From: Pseudomonadota bacterium
GTDB lineage: Bacteria > Pseudomonadota > Gammaproteobacteria > Pseudomonadales > UBA5518
Direction: 5' to 3'
NCBI GenBank assembly: GCA_963204845.1
Contig: CAUJIL010000265.1
Location: forward strand, 1 to 13,019
DNA: 13,019 bases
The notes below the pieces were generated by a model. It was given only the letters and a program-made list of their open reading frames with translations. It was not told the DNA's origin and ran no database searches. Shown piece by piece: positions 1 to 7,215 of this stretch (position 1 is its first letter; each line of letters opens with the position of its first letter). A program made the translations under genes and the position numbers.

Positions 1-876
1 CATGGCGACCAGGACGTCGCAGGTGGATTCGGCGAGCAGGTGCAGCGTGACGCTGCCGAGCAGCAGGTCCTCGGCGAGGTTCTTGCCGTGCTTGCCGACC
101 ACGACCAGGTCCGCGCCGATCGCCAGCGACACCTCGTGCAGCGCGCTGGGGATGTGCTCGGCGCTGCTCACGGTCGCTTGCAGCCGCGCGGGGTCGACTC
201 CGGACGCCGCGACGAAGCGCTGCATCTGCTCGAGCGCGTCGGCGTGCGCGCGCCGCCGGTATTCCTCGATCCTTTCGTCCCCGAGCCCGGCAAACTGCAG
301 CATGCCTTCGAACGGGACTTCGAAGACGTGGCGGAGGTGGATCGTCGCTTCCGGTGCGATCGTACACGCCAGCGCGAGTGCACGTGCCGCATGCACCGAG
401 AAGTCGGTGGCGACCAGCAGGTTGCGGTAATCCGCGGTCGCCTCGCGCCGCACGACCAGCAGCGGCGTGTGCGTGCGCCGCAGCAGGTGCTCCGCCGTAG
501 TGCCGATCGCGAAATCGCGCAACGGGTGCTGTCCGCGCGCCCCGAGCACGAGCAGCGTCGCGCGCGTGGCTTCCGCGCGCACCAGCTGGTCCACGCTGCC
601 GATGCGCACGGTGGCCTCGAGCGCGAAGCCGCAGCGCTCGGCGAGCGCGCGTGCCAACTCGTGCAGCCGCGCGCTGGTCGCCTCCAGCAGTTCCTGCTCG
701 CGTTCCGCCGGCAGGTCGAGCAGCCGGCGCAGCGTGTCGATCCACGACTGCTGGATCACGTGCAGCAGCCGGCCGCGCGCGAACACGCCTGCGGCGCCCA
801 GCCGGGCCGCGCGCTCGGCGGCGCGCTGCGCGTCGGACGAGAAATCGGTGGCGACGAGAACGGTCCGCTGTCTCAT
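1..876 (-). CDS. Tandem universal stress protein (UspA family), 3' end outside window
   Basis: Two Usp domains lie in one chain of at least 292 residues, with no stop before the left edge. Both carry the complete ATP-binding signature G-2x-G-9x-G(S/T): GARG at residues 112-115 followed by GT at 125-126, and GKHG at 261-264 followed by GS at 274-275. Each half opens with the usual strand ending in VATDFS (residues 7-13 and 154-160). Double-domain Usp proteins usually end soon after the second signature, so only a few codons are probably missing. The start is fixed by GGAGG at 884-888, seven bases before the ATG and inside the end of the antiporter gene; the two genes overlap as ATGA. A cytoplasmic, ATP-binding stress protein is expected, and the overlap suggests translational coupling to the antiporter. 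The family is certain; the physiological role is inferred. Confidence 0.93.
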   Translation of the reverse strand, partial: MRQRTVLVATDFSSDAQRAAERAARLGAAGVFARGRLLHVIQQSWIDTLRRLLDLPAEREQELLEATSARLHELARALAERCGFALEATVRIGSVDQLVRAEATRATLLVLGARGQHPLRDFAIGTTAEHLLRRTHTPLLVVRREATADYRNLLVATDFSVHAARALALACTIAPEATIHLRHVFEVPFEGMLQFAGLGDERIEEYRRRAHADALEQMQRFVAASGVDPARLQATVSSAEHIPSALHEVSLAIGADLVVVGKHGKNLAEDLLLGSVTLHLLAESTCDVLVAM

Positions 877-2840
877 ATCGTTTCCTCCACCCGGCGCAAT
901 TCCGCCGGCGATCCGAACAGCACCAGCGCATCGCCGGCCGCGAGCAGCGTCTGTGGCGACGGCTCCGCGGCGCGCACGCCGTTCCTGACCAGCGCGTTCA
1001 CCGTGACCTCGCCGAGTTCGAGTTCCTCCAGCCGGCGGCCCACCGCGCGGCTGCCCGCGACGACCACCACGGTGTGCAGGCGCTCACCGTCCTGTGCCGC
1101 GGCATCCTCCGTCACCGAGCTCGGCGGGAATATGCCGCGCAGCAGCCGGTAGCGCGAATCGTACTGTTCGATCATGCGCCGGGCGAGTCGCGAGCGTGGC
1201 ACCCCGAGCAGCGCCAGCGCGTGCACCGCGATCATCAGGCTGGCCTCGAGCGTCTCGGCGACGATCTCGGTCGCACCGGCCTCGCGCAACTCGGCGCAAT
1301 GACGCTCGTCGCGCGTGCGCACCATGATCGGCAGCGTGGGGCGCAGCGCGCGTGCCTGGCGCAGGATGCCGAGCGCTGTCGGCAGATCCTCCTGCGTGAT
1401 CACCAGCAGCCGCGCCGTGTCGATGCCGGCGGCGACCAGGATGTCGCGTTCGGCGGCATCGCCGTAGAAGACCTTCTCGCCGGCGGCATAGGCCTCGCGC
1501 GTTCGTCCGGGATCGAGGTCGAGCGCGACGAAACCGATGCGCTCGGCATCGAGCAGGCGCGCCACGCCCTGCCCGATGCGTCCGTAGCCGCAGATCACCA
1601 CATGCTCGCCCGACGGTGCGGCCAGTTCGATCGCCCCGGGTGCCGGCGCCGTCGTGTGGCCATCGGCGGAATCGGGTGCGAGCGCGCGCGCGATCATGTG
1701 GTTGTGGCGGATCAACAGCGGTGCCAGCACGATCGAGAACAGCACCGAGGCGAGTGCAATCTGCGCCGGCTGCGTGTCGATCACGCCGTTCTCGAGCGCG
1801 ATCGCGAGCAGCGCGAAACCGAACTCGCCGCCCACCGCGAGCAGCAGTCCGGTGCGCCAGGCCTCGATCCACTCGCCGCCGGCCAGACGTACGATAGCCG
1901 CGACCAGCAGCGTCTTGACCGCCAGCAGCGTCGCCGCGCCGAGCAGCGCGAGGTGCCAGATCCCGCTCAGCGAGAACGGATCGAAGATCATCCCGATGCC
2001 GACGAAGAACAGGCCGAGCAGCACGTCACGGAACGGCCGCACCGTGGACTCCACCTGATGGCGGAACTCGGTTTCCCCGAGCATCATGCCGGCGAGAAAC
2101 GCGCCGAAGGCCATCGACAGGCCCAAGGCGCTGGTCGTCCACGCGGCGGCGAGCGAGACCAGCAGCACGGTGAGCGTGAAGGTCTCGGCCGAACGCTGCC
2201 CGGCGACCAGGTGGAACAGCGGGCGTAGCAACCAGCGACCGACCACGAAAATCAGCGCGAAGGCCAGCGTCGCCTTCGCCAGCGCCAGCCCCAGCGCGCC
2301 GCCCAGCGCGACGAATCCGGTGCCCACCGCGAGCACCGGCAACACGACCACGAACGGCACCGCCGTGACGTCCTGGAACACCGACATCGCCACCCCGAGG
2401 CGGGCGTGCCGCGTGTGCTCCTCGCCCTGCTCGGCGAGCTGGCGGCTGATCACCGTGGTCGAGGACTGCGCGAACACGGCACCGACCACGAAGGCCGCCG
2501 CCGGCGGCAGGCCGAACAGCCAGGCGCCGACGCCGATCACGATCGTCGTCAGCGCGACTTGCGCGGTGCCCGGCCACAGCACCTGATGGCGCAGCGCGTG
2601 GATCTGCGGCATCGAGAAATTCAGGCCGATGGTGAACAGCAGGAACACGATGCCGAATTCCGCCAGCGCACGGATCGGTGCGACGTCGATCACGGGGCCC
2701 GGCGTGTGCGCGCCGAACAGCACGCCGACCAGCAGGTACGCGAGGCTCGACGGGATGTTCAGGCGGCGGAACGTCAGCACGGCCACCACTGCCGCGGCGA
2801 GCAGCAGCAGCATTGGGGCGAAGAAACCTCCGATCGTCAT
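873..2840 (-). CDS. Kef-type (CPA2) monovalent cation/proton antiporter with RCK domain
   Basis: A 655-residue inner-membrane transporter, the usual size for KefB/KefC-like proteins. Residues about 7-380 are a hydrophobic Na+/H+ exchanger domain with roughly 12-13 membrane segments. It includes FLLFTIGL (66-73) and the conserved FQD near 155-157. After a short linker an RCK N-domain begins around residue 411, with the dinucleotide-binding motif GYGRIGQG at 418-425 and the expected downstream acidic residues. An RCK C-like domain fills the last 65-70 residues. Such proteins exchange K+ or Na+ for protons under nucleotide or glutathione-adduct control. The ATG at 2840 gives a normal N-terminus but lacks a clear Shine-Dalgarno, so the exact start is uncertain; upstream in-frame codons encode an Arg/Ala-rich stretch unlike the family. 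It sits 52 bases after the GlsB-like gene and overlaps usp. No KefF/KefG ancillary gene is visible. Confidence 0.93.
   Translation of the reverse strand: MTIGGFFAPMLLLLAAAVVAVLTFRRLNIPSSLAYLLVGVLFGAHTPGPVIDVAPIRALAEFGIVFLLFTIGLNFSMPQIHALRHQVLWPGTAQVALTTIVIGVGAWLFGLPPAAAFVVGAVFAQSSTTVISRQLAEQGEEHTRHARLGVAMSVFQDVTAVPFVVVLPVLAVGTGFVALGGALGLALAKATLAFALIFVVGRWLLRPLFHLVAGQRSAETFTLTVLLVSLAAAWTTSALGLSMAFGAFLAGMMLGETEFRHQVESTVRPFRDVLLGLFFVGIGMIFDPFSLSGIWHLALLGAATLLAVKTLLVAAIVRLAGGEWIEAWRTGLLLAVGGEFGFALLAIALENGVIDTQPAQIALASVLFSIVLAPLLIRHNHMIARALAPDSADGHTTAPAPGAIELAAPSGEHVVICGYGRIGQGVARLLDAERIGFVALDLDPGRTREAYAAGEKVFYGDAAERDILVAAGIDTARLLVITQEDLPTALGILRQARALRPTLPIMVRTRDERHCAELREAGATEIVAETLEASLMIAVHALALLGVPRSRLARRMIEQYDSRYRLLRGIFPPSSVTEDAAAQDGERLHTVVVVAGSRAVGRRLEELELGEVTVNALVRNGVRAAEPSPQTLLAAGDALVLFGSPAELRRVEETI
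884..888 (-). promoter_or_regulatory. Ribosome binding site of the usp gene
   Basis: GGAGG on the minus strand, seven bases before the ATG at 876. It lies within the last codons of the antiporter gene, so the usp start does not depend only on termination-reinitiation at the ATGA overlap. Confidence 0.75.
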
Positions 2841-2862
2841 GATCGTCGCAGGGCCATCGAGG

Positions 2863-2889
2863 CGCGCGCGCCGGTGGCGGGCGCGCGCG
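2863..2889 (-). terminator. Perfect 10-bp GC hairpin after the GlsB-like gene (attenuator or weak terminator)
   Basis: The arms at 2863-2872 and 2880-2889 are exact complements of alternating C and G, separated by a 7-base loop. The hairpin begins three bases beyond the stop of the GlsB-like gene and ends 22 bases before the antiporter start. No T-run follows on the transcribed strand, so it is not a canonical intrinsic terminator. Partial termination or protection of the upstream message from 3' decay would both fit. The structure is certain; the function is inferred. Confidence 0.45.
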
Positions 2890-2892
2890 GCC

Positions 2893-3144
2893 TCAGTTGC
2901 GGCGGATAGCGCGGTAGACGACGAGCAACAGCACCGCGCCCAGCGTCGCAACGAAGATGCTTGCGGGATTGAAGCCGCTCACGGCGCCGATGCCGAGCGC
3001 GGAACCGATGTAGCCGCCGACGAAGGCGCCGCCGATGCCGAGCGCCACCGTGATCACGAAGCCGCCCGGATCCTTGCCAGGCATGATGAACTTCGCCAGC
3101 ACGCCCACGATCAGACCCATCACGATCCACGACAGAATCCCCAT
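2893..3144 (-). CDS. GlsB/YeaQ/YmgE family small stress-response membrane protein
   Basis: An 83-residue protein of about three membrane spans. It has the family pattern of an N-terminal hydrophobic helix (starting MGILSW), a polar MPGKDPGG turn near residues 21-28, then two glycine-zipper-like helices rich in GxxxG (around GIGGAFVGG). The length matches YeaQ/YmgE proteins, once called transglycosylase-associated proteins, whose molecular function is not established but which are often linked to envelope or general stress. The start was set by GGAGGAG at 3152-3158, seven bases before this ATG; the alternative ATG six codons upstream has no such site. It is the first gene of the minus-strand stress module leading into the antiporter and usp. 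Confidence 0.9.
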   Translation of the reverse strand: MGILSWIVMGLIVGVLAKFIMPGKDPGGFVITVALGIGGAFVGGYIGSALGIGAVSGFNPASIFVATLGAVLLLVVYRAIRRN

Positions 3145-3151
3145 GGCGACG

Positions 3152-3158
3152 CTCCTCC
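3152..3158 (-). promoter_or_regulatory. Ribosome binding site of the GlsB-like gene
   Basis: GGAGGAG on the minus strand, seven bases before the ATG at 3144. It decides in favour of this start over the in-frame ATG at 3162, which would lie upstream of the site. Confidence 0.75.
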
Positions 3159-3179
3159 GCATCGATTGACCACCGGTAC

Positions 3180-3206
3180 GCTATAGGCAATGCAACGTCG
3201 GTGCAA
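3180..3206 (-). promoter_or_regulatory. Possible sigma70-type promoter for the GlsB-antiporter-usp module
   Basis: On the minus strand TTGCAC (3206-3201) and TATAGC (3185-3180) are separated by 15 bases, in the 81-base gap between the permease stop and the GlsB-like start. The -10 is good and sits in an A/T-richer patch of a very GC-rich region. The spacer is short and the -35 matches only half the consensus, so this is tentative. Readthrough from the permease gene is the alternative. Confidence 0.3.
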
Positions 3207-3225
3207 GGCGAGCACCGGCTCCGGT

Positions 3226-4809
3226 TCAGGCCGCGGGCTCCTCGATCACCAGCGCCGGGGTGTCGTGGCGCAGCGTCTCGCCGCGGAAGAAGGCCGGTGC
3301 GCGCAGCCGCCACGCGAACATCAGCAGCGCGCCGATGCCGAGGATGCCGACGCCGATCGCGAATACGGTGCCCACGCCGAGGATCGCGCCGCCGCTGCCG
3401 TAGGCCGGGTCGAAGGTCGCGGCGCTGAGCTTGAGGAACATCGCGGCCAGCATCGCGCCGCCGGCCAGCGGCAGCAGCCCTTTGGTGACCAGCGGTGCGA
3501 ATCCCAGCCGGTACTCGTGGCGGAAATACCATGCACAGGCGAAGGCGGTCAGGCCGTAGTAGAAGCAGATCATCAGCCCCAGCGACTCGACCGTGTCGGC
3601 CAGCACGTTCTCGCTGAGCAGCGTCATCACCGCGTAGAAGATCGCGGTCAGCACCCCGGAGACGACCGTTGCCCGCGCGGGGACGCGGTGCACCGGGTGG
3701 ATCTCGGCGAACATCGCCGGCATCGCGCGGTAGACGCTCATCGCGAGCAGCGTGCGCGCGGCCGGGATGAAGGTGGTCTGCAGGCTGGACGCGGCGCTGG
3801 CGAGCACGGCCGCATACAGCAGCAGGCGCGGCAGGCCGTCGCCCATGACGGGGATCGCGAGCGCCTCGAACACGTTGTCCTGCGTCGCGTCCGCGCGCAG
3901 CCCGATGCCGGTGTCGCCGACGCCGGCGAACATCTGGGTCGAGATCGCGACCAGCACGTAGGTGCCGGCCAGCATCACCAGCGAGGCCAGCGCAGCCAGC
4001 GCCGGGGTGCGCTCGCTGCCGCTGGTTTCCTCGTTCGCCGACAGGCTCACGTCCCAGCCCCAGTAGATGAAGATCGACAGTGACAGTCCGGCGGCCAGCG
4101 CGGCGGCCGACGGGATCTCGAACGGATTCAGCCAGCGCCACTCGAACGCCAGCGCGCCCGGCGCATCGGACGCGAGCGCCTGGTCCAGCGCGAGCGCGCA
4201 GAACAGCAGCAGCACCACCATCTGGAACGTCACCAGCACGTAGGTCACGCGCTTGGCCGTGGTCATGCCGCGCCACGCCACCCAGGTGGCCAGCGCGACG
4301 AACACCGCGGTGGTAGCCACGTTCACGCCGCGGCTGGTGCCGAAGTCGCGGATCACGGGGTCGTCGAACAGCGCGCCGAGGAAGAGGTAGAAGTAGGTCG
4401 CGGCGATGCCGGCCGTGTTCGACAGCACGATCACGGTGGCGATGATCAGCCCCCAGCCGCACATCCAGCCGGTGTAGGGGCCGAAGGCCTTGACGGTCCA
4501 CGTGAACGAGGTGCCGGCGTCGGGAATCACGCGGTTCAGCGCGCGGTAGCCGAAGGCCACCAGCAGCATCGGGATGAATCCCGCGAGAAAAACCGCCGGC
4601 ATCTGCACGCCGACCTCGCGCACGGTGGGGCCCAGCGCGGCGGCCAGCGCGTACACCGGTGCCACGCAGGACACCGCCATCGCGGTGCTGCCGGCGAGTC
4701 CGATCGAGTCGTGACGCAGTCCCTTGTCGAGCAGATCGGGCTCGCCGCGGTAGTGCGGGTCGTGTGCGGTGATCGGGGCGGTCGCAGGCACTCCGGCATC
4801 ACCGTTCAC
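3226..4809 (-). CDS. APC-superfamily amino acid/polyamine permease
   Basis: A 527-residue inner-membrane protein with about 12 hydrophobic segments. The N-terminal region has the APC first-helix pattern (GLRHDSIGLAGSTAMAV, then VAPVYAL, residues 30-54), where an unwound helix binds the substrate amino group. Further family marks are the aromatic YWGWD followed by SANEET near 249-262 and the helix with FIPAARTLLAMS around 347-358. The start is GTG at 4809, set by GGAGGG at 4817-4822 seven bases upstream; no ATG fits as well. The gene lies 35 bases after the aminotransferase on the same strand, presumably co-transcribed. By context it should import putrescine, GABA, a related amine or an amino acid, a role like PuuP. 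The sequence alone does not fix the substrate. Confidence 0.9.
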   Translation of the reverse strand: MNGDAGVPATAPITAHDPHYRGEPDLLDKGLRHDSIGLAGSTAMAVSCVAPVYALAAALGPTVREVGVQMPAVFLAGFIPMLLVAFGYRALNRVIPDAGTSFTWTVKAFGPYTGWMCGWGLIIATVIVLSNTAGIAATYFYLFLGALFDDPVIRDFGTSRGVNVATTAVFVALATWVAWRGMTTAKRVTYVLVTFQMVVLLLFCALALDQALASDAPGALAFEWRWLNPFEIPSAAALAAGLSLSIFIYWGWDVSLSANEETSGSERTPALAALASLVMLAGTYVLVAISTQMFAGVGDTGIGLRADATQDNVFEALAIPVMGDGLPRLLLYAAVLASAASSLQTTFIPAARTLLAMSVYRAMPAMFAEIHPVHRVPARATVVSGVLTAIFYAVMTLLSENVLADTVESLGLMICFYYGLTAFACAWYFRHEYRLGFAPLVTKGLLPLAGGAMLAAMFLKLSAATFDPAYGSGGAILGVGTVFAIGVGILGIGALLMFAWRLRAPAFFRGETLRHDTPALVIEEPAA

Positions 4810-4816
4810 ATCGTGT

Positions 4817-4822
4817 CCCTCC
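4817..4822 (-). promoter_or_regulatory. Ribosome binding site selecting the GTG start of the permease
   Basis: GGAGGG on the minus strand, seven bases before the GTG at 4809, within the 35-base gap after the aminotransferase stop. It is the main reason for choosing the GTG. Confidence 0.7.
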
Positions 4823-4844
4823 GTGGCATCCCTGCGCTTGCGTA

Positions 4845-6209
4845 TCAGACCCCGCGCAACTCGCGCTCGGCCTGGTCGAGCGCCTTGTGTGCGCACTCGA
4901 CCAGCGTGTCGATCTCGGCCGTGGTGCAGATGAGCGGCGGTGCGATGATCATCGCATCGCCGGTCGCACGCATCACCAGGCCGTTGTCGAGGCTTGCCTG
5001 GCGGCACACCATGCCGGCTCGCCCGGATGGCTCGAAGCGTTCGCGGGTGCGCTTGTCCTTCACGAGTTCCAGCGCGCCGAACAGTCCCAGCGTGCGCGCC
5101 TCGCCGACCAGCGGGTGGTCCGCGAGCTCCGCCCAGCGCCGCGCCAGATGCGGTGCCGCGACACGCTCGACGTGCTCGAGCACGTTCTCCGCGCGCAGGA
5201 TCGCCAGCGTCGCCAGCCCCGCCGCGCACGCTGCCGGAGGTCCGGAGTAGGTGAAGCCGTGGCCGAACTCCCCGCCGCCGGTGGTCAGCACCCGCGCCAC
5301 GCGTTCGCCCACCAGCACGCCGCCGAGCGCCTGGTAGCCGTTGGTGACTCCCTTCGCGAAGGTGATCAGGTCGGGCTCCATTCCGTAGTACGTCGCGCCG
5401 AACCATCTGCCGGTGCGCCCGAAGCCGCAGATCACCTCGTCCATCGCGAGCAGGATGTCGTACTTCGCGAGGATCCGCCGCACTTCCGGCCAGTAGGTCT
5501 CGGGCGGGATGATCACGCCGCCGGCGCCCTGGACCGGCTCGGCGATGAAGGCGGCGACGTTCTCGGCGCCGAGTTCCTCGATCTTCGCCTCCAGCGCGCG
5601 CGCCGCCTCCAGACCGAACTCCTCGCGCGACATCCCGGCGCCCTCGCCGTACCAGTACGGCTGGCGGATGTGCGTGACCCACGGCAGCACGTCGAACTGA
5701 CGGTGCATGAAGCCCATGCCGCCCAGGCTGGCACCGGCGATGGTGCTGCCGTGATAGGCGTTGGCGCGGCTGATGATCCAGCGCTTCGACGGCTGCTCGC
5801 GCAGGTCCCAGTAGCGACGCACCATGCGCACCACGGTGTCGTTGCCCTCGCTGCCGGAGTTGGTGAAGAACACGTGGTTCATGTGGGCCGGGGCGACTTC
5901 CGCCAGCACGCGGGCGAGTTCGATCGAGGGCGGGTGCGCGCACTGGAAGAAGTTGTTGTAGAACGGCAGCTCGCGCAACTGGCGCGCGACCGCGTCGACG
6001 ATCTCCCCGCGGCTGTAGCCGAGGTTGCAGCACCACAGCCCGGACATGCCGTCGAGGTACTCGCGCCCGTCGGCGTCGCGGATGTAGATGTGGCGTGCGC
6101 CGGTGATCACCCGCGTGCCGCGCTCCGCGAGGTCGTGGAAATCGGTGAACGGGTGGAGGTGGTGTGCGCGATCGAGCTCCTGCCAGCGCGCCTTCGCGGT
6201 GTTCGTCAT
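4845..6209 (-). CDS. spuC: Class III PLP aminotransferase, SpuC-like (polyamine/omega-amino acid)
   Basis: A 454-residue fold-type I, PLP-dependent enzyme. The SpuC-subgroup N-terminus HHLHPFTD (residues 16-23) is followed by LDGMSGLWC (52-60), the phosphate-binding NSGSEGNDT (117-125), NAYHGSTIAGASLGGM (150-165), the cofactor aspartate in MDEV (D257) and the Schiff-base lysine K286 in FAKGVTNGYQ. Length and motif order match putrescine-pyruvate aminotransferases and related omega-transaminases. The TYSG-HP motif common in the family reads TYSGPP here (320-325). The enzyme is cytoplasmic and would convert a terminal amine to an aldehyde with pyruvate or a keto acid as acceptor. It is the first gene of the minus-strand pair with the permease and is divergent from the gamma-glutamyl hydrolase. 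Alternative substrates are GABA, beta-alanine or spermidine-derived amines. Confidence 0.88.
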   Translation of the reverse strand: MTNTAKARWQELDRAHHLHPFTDFHDLAERGTRVITGARHIYIRDADGREYLDGMSGLWCCNLGYSRGEIVDAVARQLRELPFYNNFFQCAHPPSIELARVLAEVAPAHMNHVFFTNSGSEGNDTVVRMVRRYWDLREQPSKRWIISRANAYHGSTIAGASLGGMGFMHRQFDVLPWVTHIRQPYWYGEGAGMSREEFGLEAARALEAKIEELGAENVAAFIAEPVQGAGGVIIPPETYWPEVRRILAKYDILLAMDEVICGFGRTGRWFGATYYGMEPDLITFAKGVTNGYQALGGVLVGERVARVLTTGGGEFGHGFTYSGPPAACAAGLATLAILRAENVLEHVERVAAPHLARRWAELADHPLVGEARTLGLFGALELVKDKRTRERFEPSGRAGMVCRQASLDNGLVMRATGDAMIIAPPLICTTAEIDTLVECAHKALDQAERELRGV

Positions 6210-6300
6210 GATGCCTTACCTGTAATTGCCGAGGCGGGGGCGTGCTCGCCGTGACCGAACCCGATCGTGGTATGGGGCGCAACGCGCGGTGCCGGCTAGA

Positions 6301-6329
6301 ATGGGAACATCGCGCCCTGGCAGTGTCAA
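6301..6329 (-). promoter_or_regulatory. Predicted promoter for the aminotransferase-permease operon
   Basis: On the minus strand a perfect TTGACA (6329-6324) is followed by a 17-base spacer and TCCCAT (6306-6301). The -35 and the spacing are ideal; the -10 keeps only three consensus positions, as expected of a promoter needing an activator or of a chance match. The leader to the ATG at 6209 would be about 85 bases. Confidence 0.45.
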
Positions 6330-6335
6330 CGAAGT

Positions 6336-6351
6336 TACCCCGCGAGGGGTA
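6336..6351. repeat. Inverted repeat TACCCC-GCGA-GGGGTA, candidate operator
   Basis: A perfect 6-bp dyad with a 4-base centre, lying seven bases upstream of the minus-strand -35 box and 26 bases before the plus-strand start codon. The position suits an operator controlling both directions. No regulator gene is in the window to pair with it. It could also form a small hairpin in the plus-strand leader. Confidence 0.35.
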
Positions 6352-6377
6352 GAGCGAAGCGGGAGGTTCGAGCACCG

Positions 6378-7199
6378 ATGGCGATCGACGGCATTCCGGT
6401 GGTGGGGATTCCCTGCGACGTGTTCGAGCGCGGCCTGCACCCGTTCCACGGCGTCGGCGAGAAATACATCGATGCGGTGGCGCACGGCGCGCAGGCGCTG
6501 CCGCTGCTGTTGCCGGCCATCGGCGGCGGGCGCGACCTAGCACCGCTGTCGGAACTGATGCCGCTCGCGGCGCTGCTCGATGCGCTCGACGGGGTATTCC
6601 TGCCCGGCAGCCCGTCGAACGTCGAGCCGCAGCGCTACGCCGGCGCGCCGAGCGTGCCGGGCACCCTGCACGACCCGCAGCGCGACGCCGGCACGCTGGA
6701 CCTGATCCCGCTGGCGATCGCGCGCGGCGTGCCGCTGCTCTGCGTCTGCCGCGGCATGCAGGAACTCAACGTCGCGCTCGGCGGCACGCTGCACCAGCGC
6801 GTGCAGGAGGTGCCGGGAATGCGCGATCACCGCGCGAACGACCACCACGACCGCGAACGCCAGTACGCCGCCGTGCATCCGGTGATGGTCGAGCCGGGCG
6901 GCGTGTTCGAGCAATTGCTGGGTCCGGCGCCGTTCGCGGTCAACTCGCTGCATGCGCAGGGAATCGACCGCCTGGCGCCGGGGCTGCGCGTCGAGGCGCG
7001 CGCACCGGACGGACTGGTGGAGGCCGTGAGCGTGATCGGCTCGCCGGCGTTCGCCGTCGGCGTGCAGTGGCACCCGGAATGGCGTTTCCGCGAGCACGCC
7101 GCCAGCGTGAAATTGTTCGCTGCCTTCGGTACGGCGATGCGGTCGCGCAATGCCGCCAGAACTGCTAGAACTACCTCTGGCGGGGTATTGCCCGCCTGA
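6378..7199 (+). CDS. puuD: Gamma-glutamyl-GABA hydrolase-like class I amidotransferase (PuuD family, peptidase C26)
   Basis: A 273-residue cytoplasmic enzyme with the class I glutamine amidotransferase-type fold. The nucleophile elbow is VCRGMQELNVALGG (123-136), with the CRG cysteine at C124. The other triad members are H232 and E234 in QWHPEW, and the early LPGSPSNVEP (75-84) is typical of PuuD. In the Puu pathway this enzyme releases glutamate from gamma-glutamyl-GABA. The start follows GGGAGG at 6361-6366, somewhat distant at 11 bases, and the N-terminus IPVVGIPCD is normal for the family. About 20 C-terminal residues rich in Arg, Ala and Thr extend beyond the usual end. It is the first gene of the plus-strand unit and divergent from the aminotransferase. 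Other gamma-glutamyl amides are possible substrates. Confidence 0.88.
   Translation: MAIDGIPVVGIPCDVFERGLHPFHGVGEKYIDAVAHGAQALPLLLPAIGGGRDLAPLSELMPLAALLDALDGVFLPGSPSNVEPQRYAGAPSVPGTLHDPQRDAGTLDLIPLAIARGVPLLCVCRGMQELNVALGGTLHQRVQEVPGMRDHRANDHHDRERQYAAVHPVMVEPGGVFEQLLGPAPFAVNSLHAQGIDRLAPGLRVEARAPDGLVEAVSVIGSPAFAVGVQWHPEWRFREHAASVKLFAAFGTAMRSRNAARTARTTSGGVLPA
7153..7183 (+). repeat. 8-bp inverted repeat in the 3' end of puuD
   Basis: CCGCCAGA at 7153-7160 and TCTGGCGG at 7176-7183 are exact complements around a 15-base, A/T-richer loop. It overlaps the unusual C-terminal tail codons of the hydrolase, just upstream of the receptor gene. It might be an RNA hairpin affecting the downstream gene; without a T-run it is not a clear terminator. 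Confidence 0.35.
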
Positions 7200-7215
7200 G
7201 CCGGCAAGGGACAAT
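7188..7215 (+). promoter_or_regulatory. Weak candidate promoter for the TonB-dependent receptor gene
   Basis: TTGCCC (7188-7193) and GACAAT (7210-7215) are separated by 16 bases. The predicted transcript would start about 25 bases before the receptor start codon. Half the -35 and four of six -10 positions match, so this is only suggestive; cotranscription with puuD is equally likely. Confidence 0.22.

Larger units (their letters stand above)
6210..6377. promoter_or_regulatory. Divergent control region between aminotransferase and gamma-glutamyl hydrolase genes
   Basis: This 168-base stretch is the longest gene-free piece of the window. It holds the leaders of both transcription units, a strong-looking -35 box on the minus strand, an inverted repeat at 6336-6351, and TAGAAT at 6297-6302 on the plus strand that could be a -10 but has no recognisable -35. 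An SD-like GGGAGG at 6361-6366 serves the plus-strand gene. No convincing coding sequence was seen in it. Joint regulation of both arms is inferred from the arrangement. Confidence 0.7.

Noticed and set aside
40..2228. Long plus-strand open frames opposite usp and the antiporter
   Set aside because: Arg/Ala/Gln-rich translations with no motifs; the minus strand encodes two complete Usp signatures and a Kef-type transporter.
3207..3225. Possible terminator after the permease (ACCGG-AG-CCGGT)
   Set aside because: The 5-bp stem with a 2-base loop is too weak and no T-run follows.
4887..6254. A 455-codon open plus-strand frame opposite the aminotransferase gene
   Set aside because: Its translation is rich in His, Arg, Ala and Asp with no recognisable domain, while the opposite strand encodes a full class III aminotransferase. 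It is an antisense shadow caused by high GC.
6319..6335. Possible sigma54 promoter (TGGCA followed by GTGTCAACG)
   Set aside because: The -12 element does not give GC at the required distance, so only the -24 half resembles the consensus.
4810..6543. Extension of the permease reading frame upstream into a 1105-codon frame
   Set aside because: The extra 578 codons overlap the aminotransferase in another frame and look like shadow sequence; a GTG with GGAGGG at the right distance gives a normal permease N-terminus.
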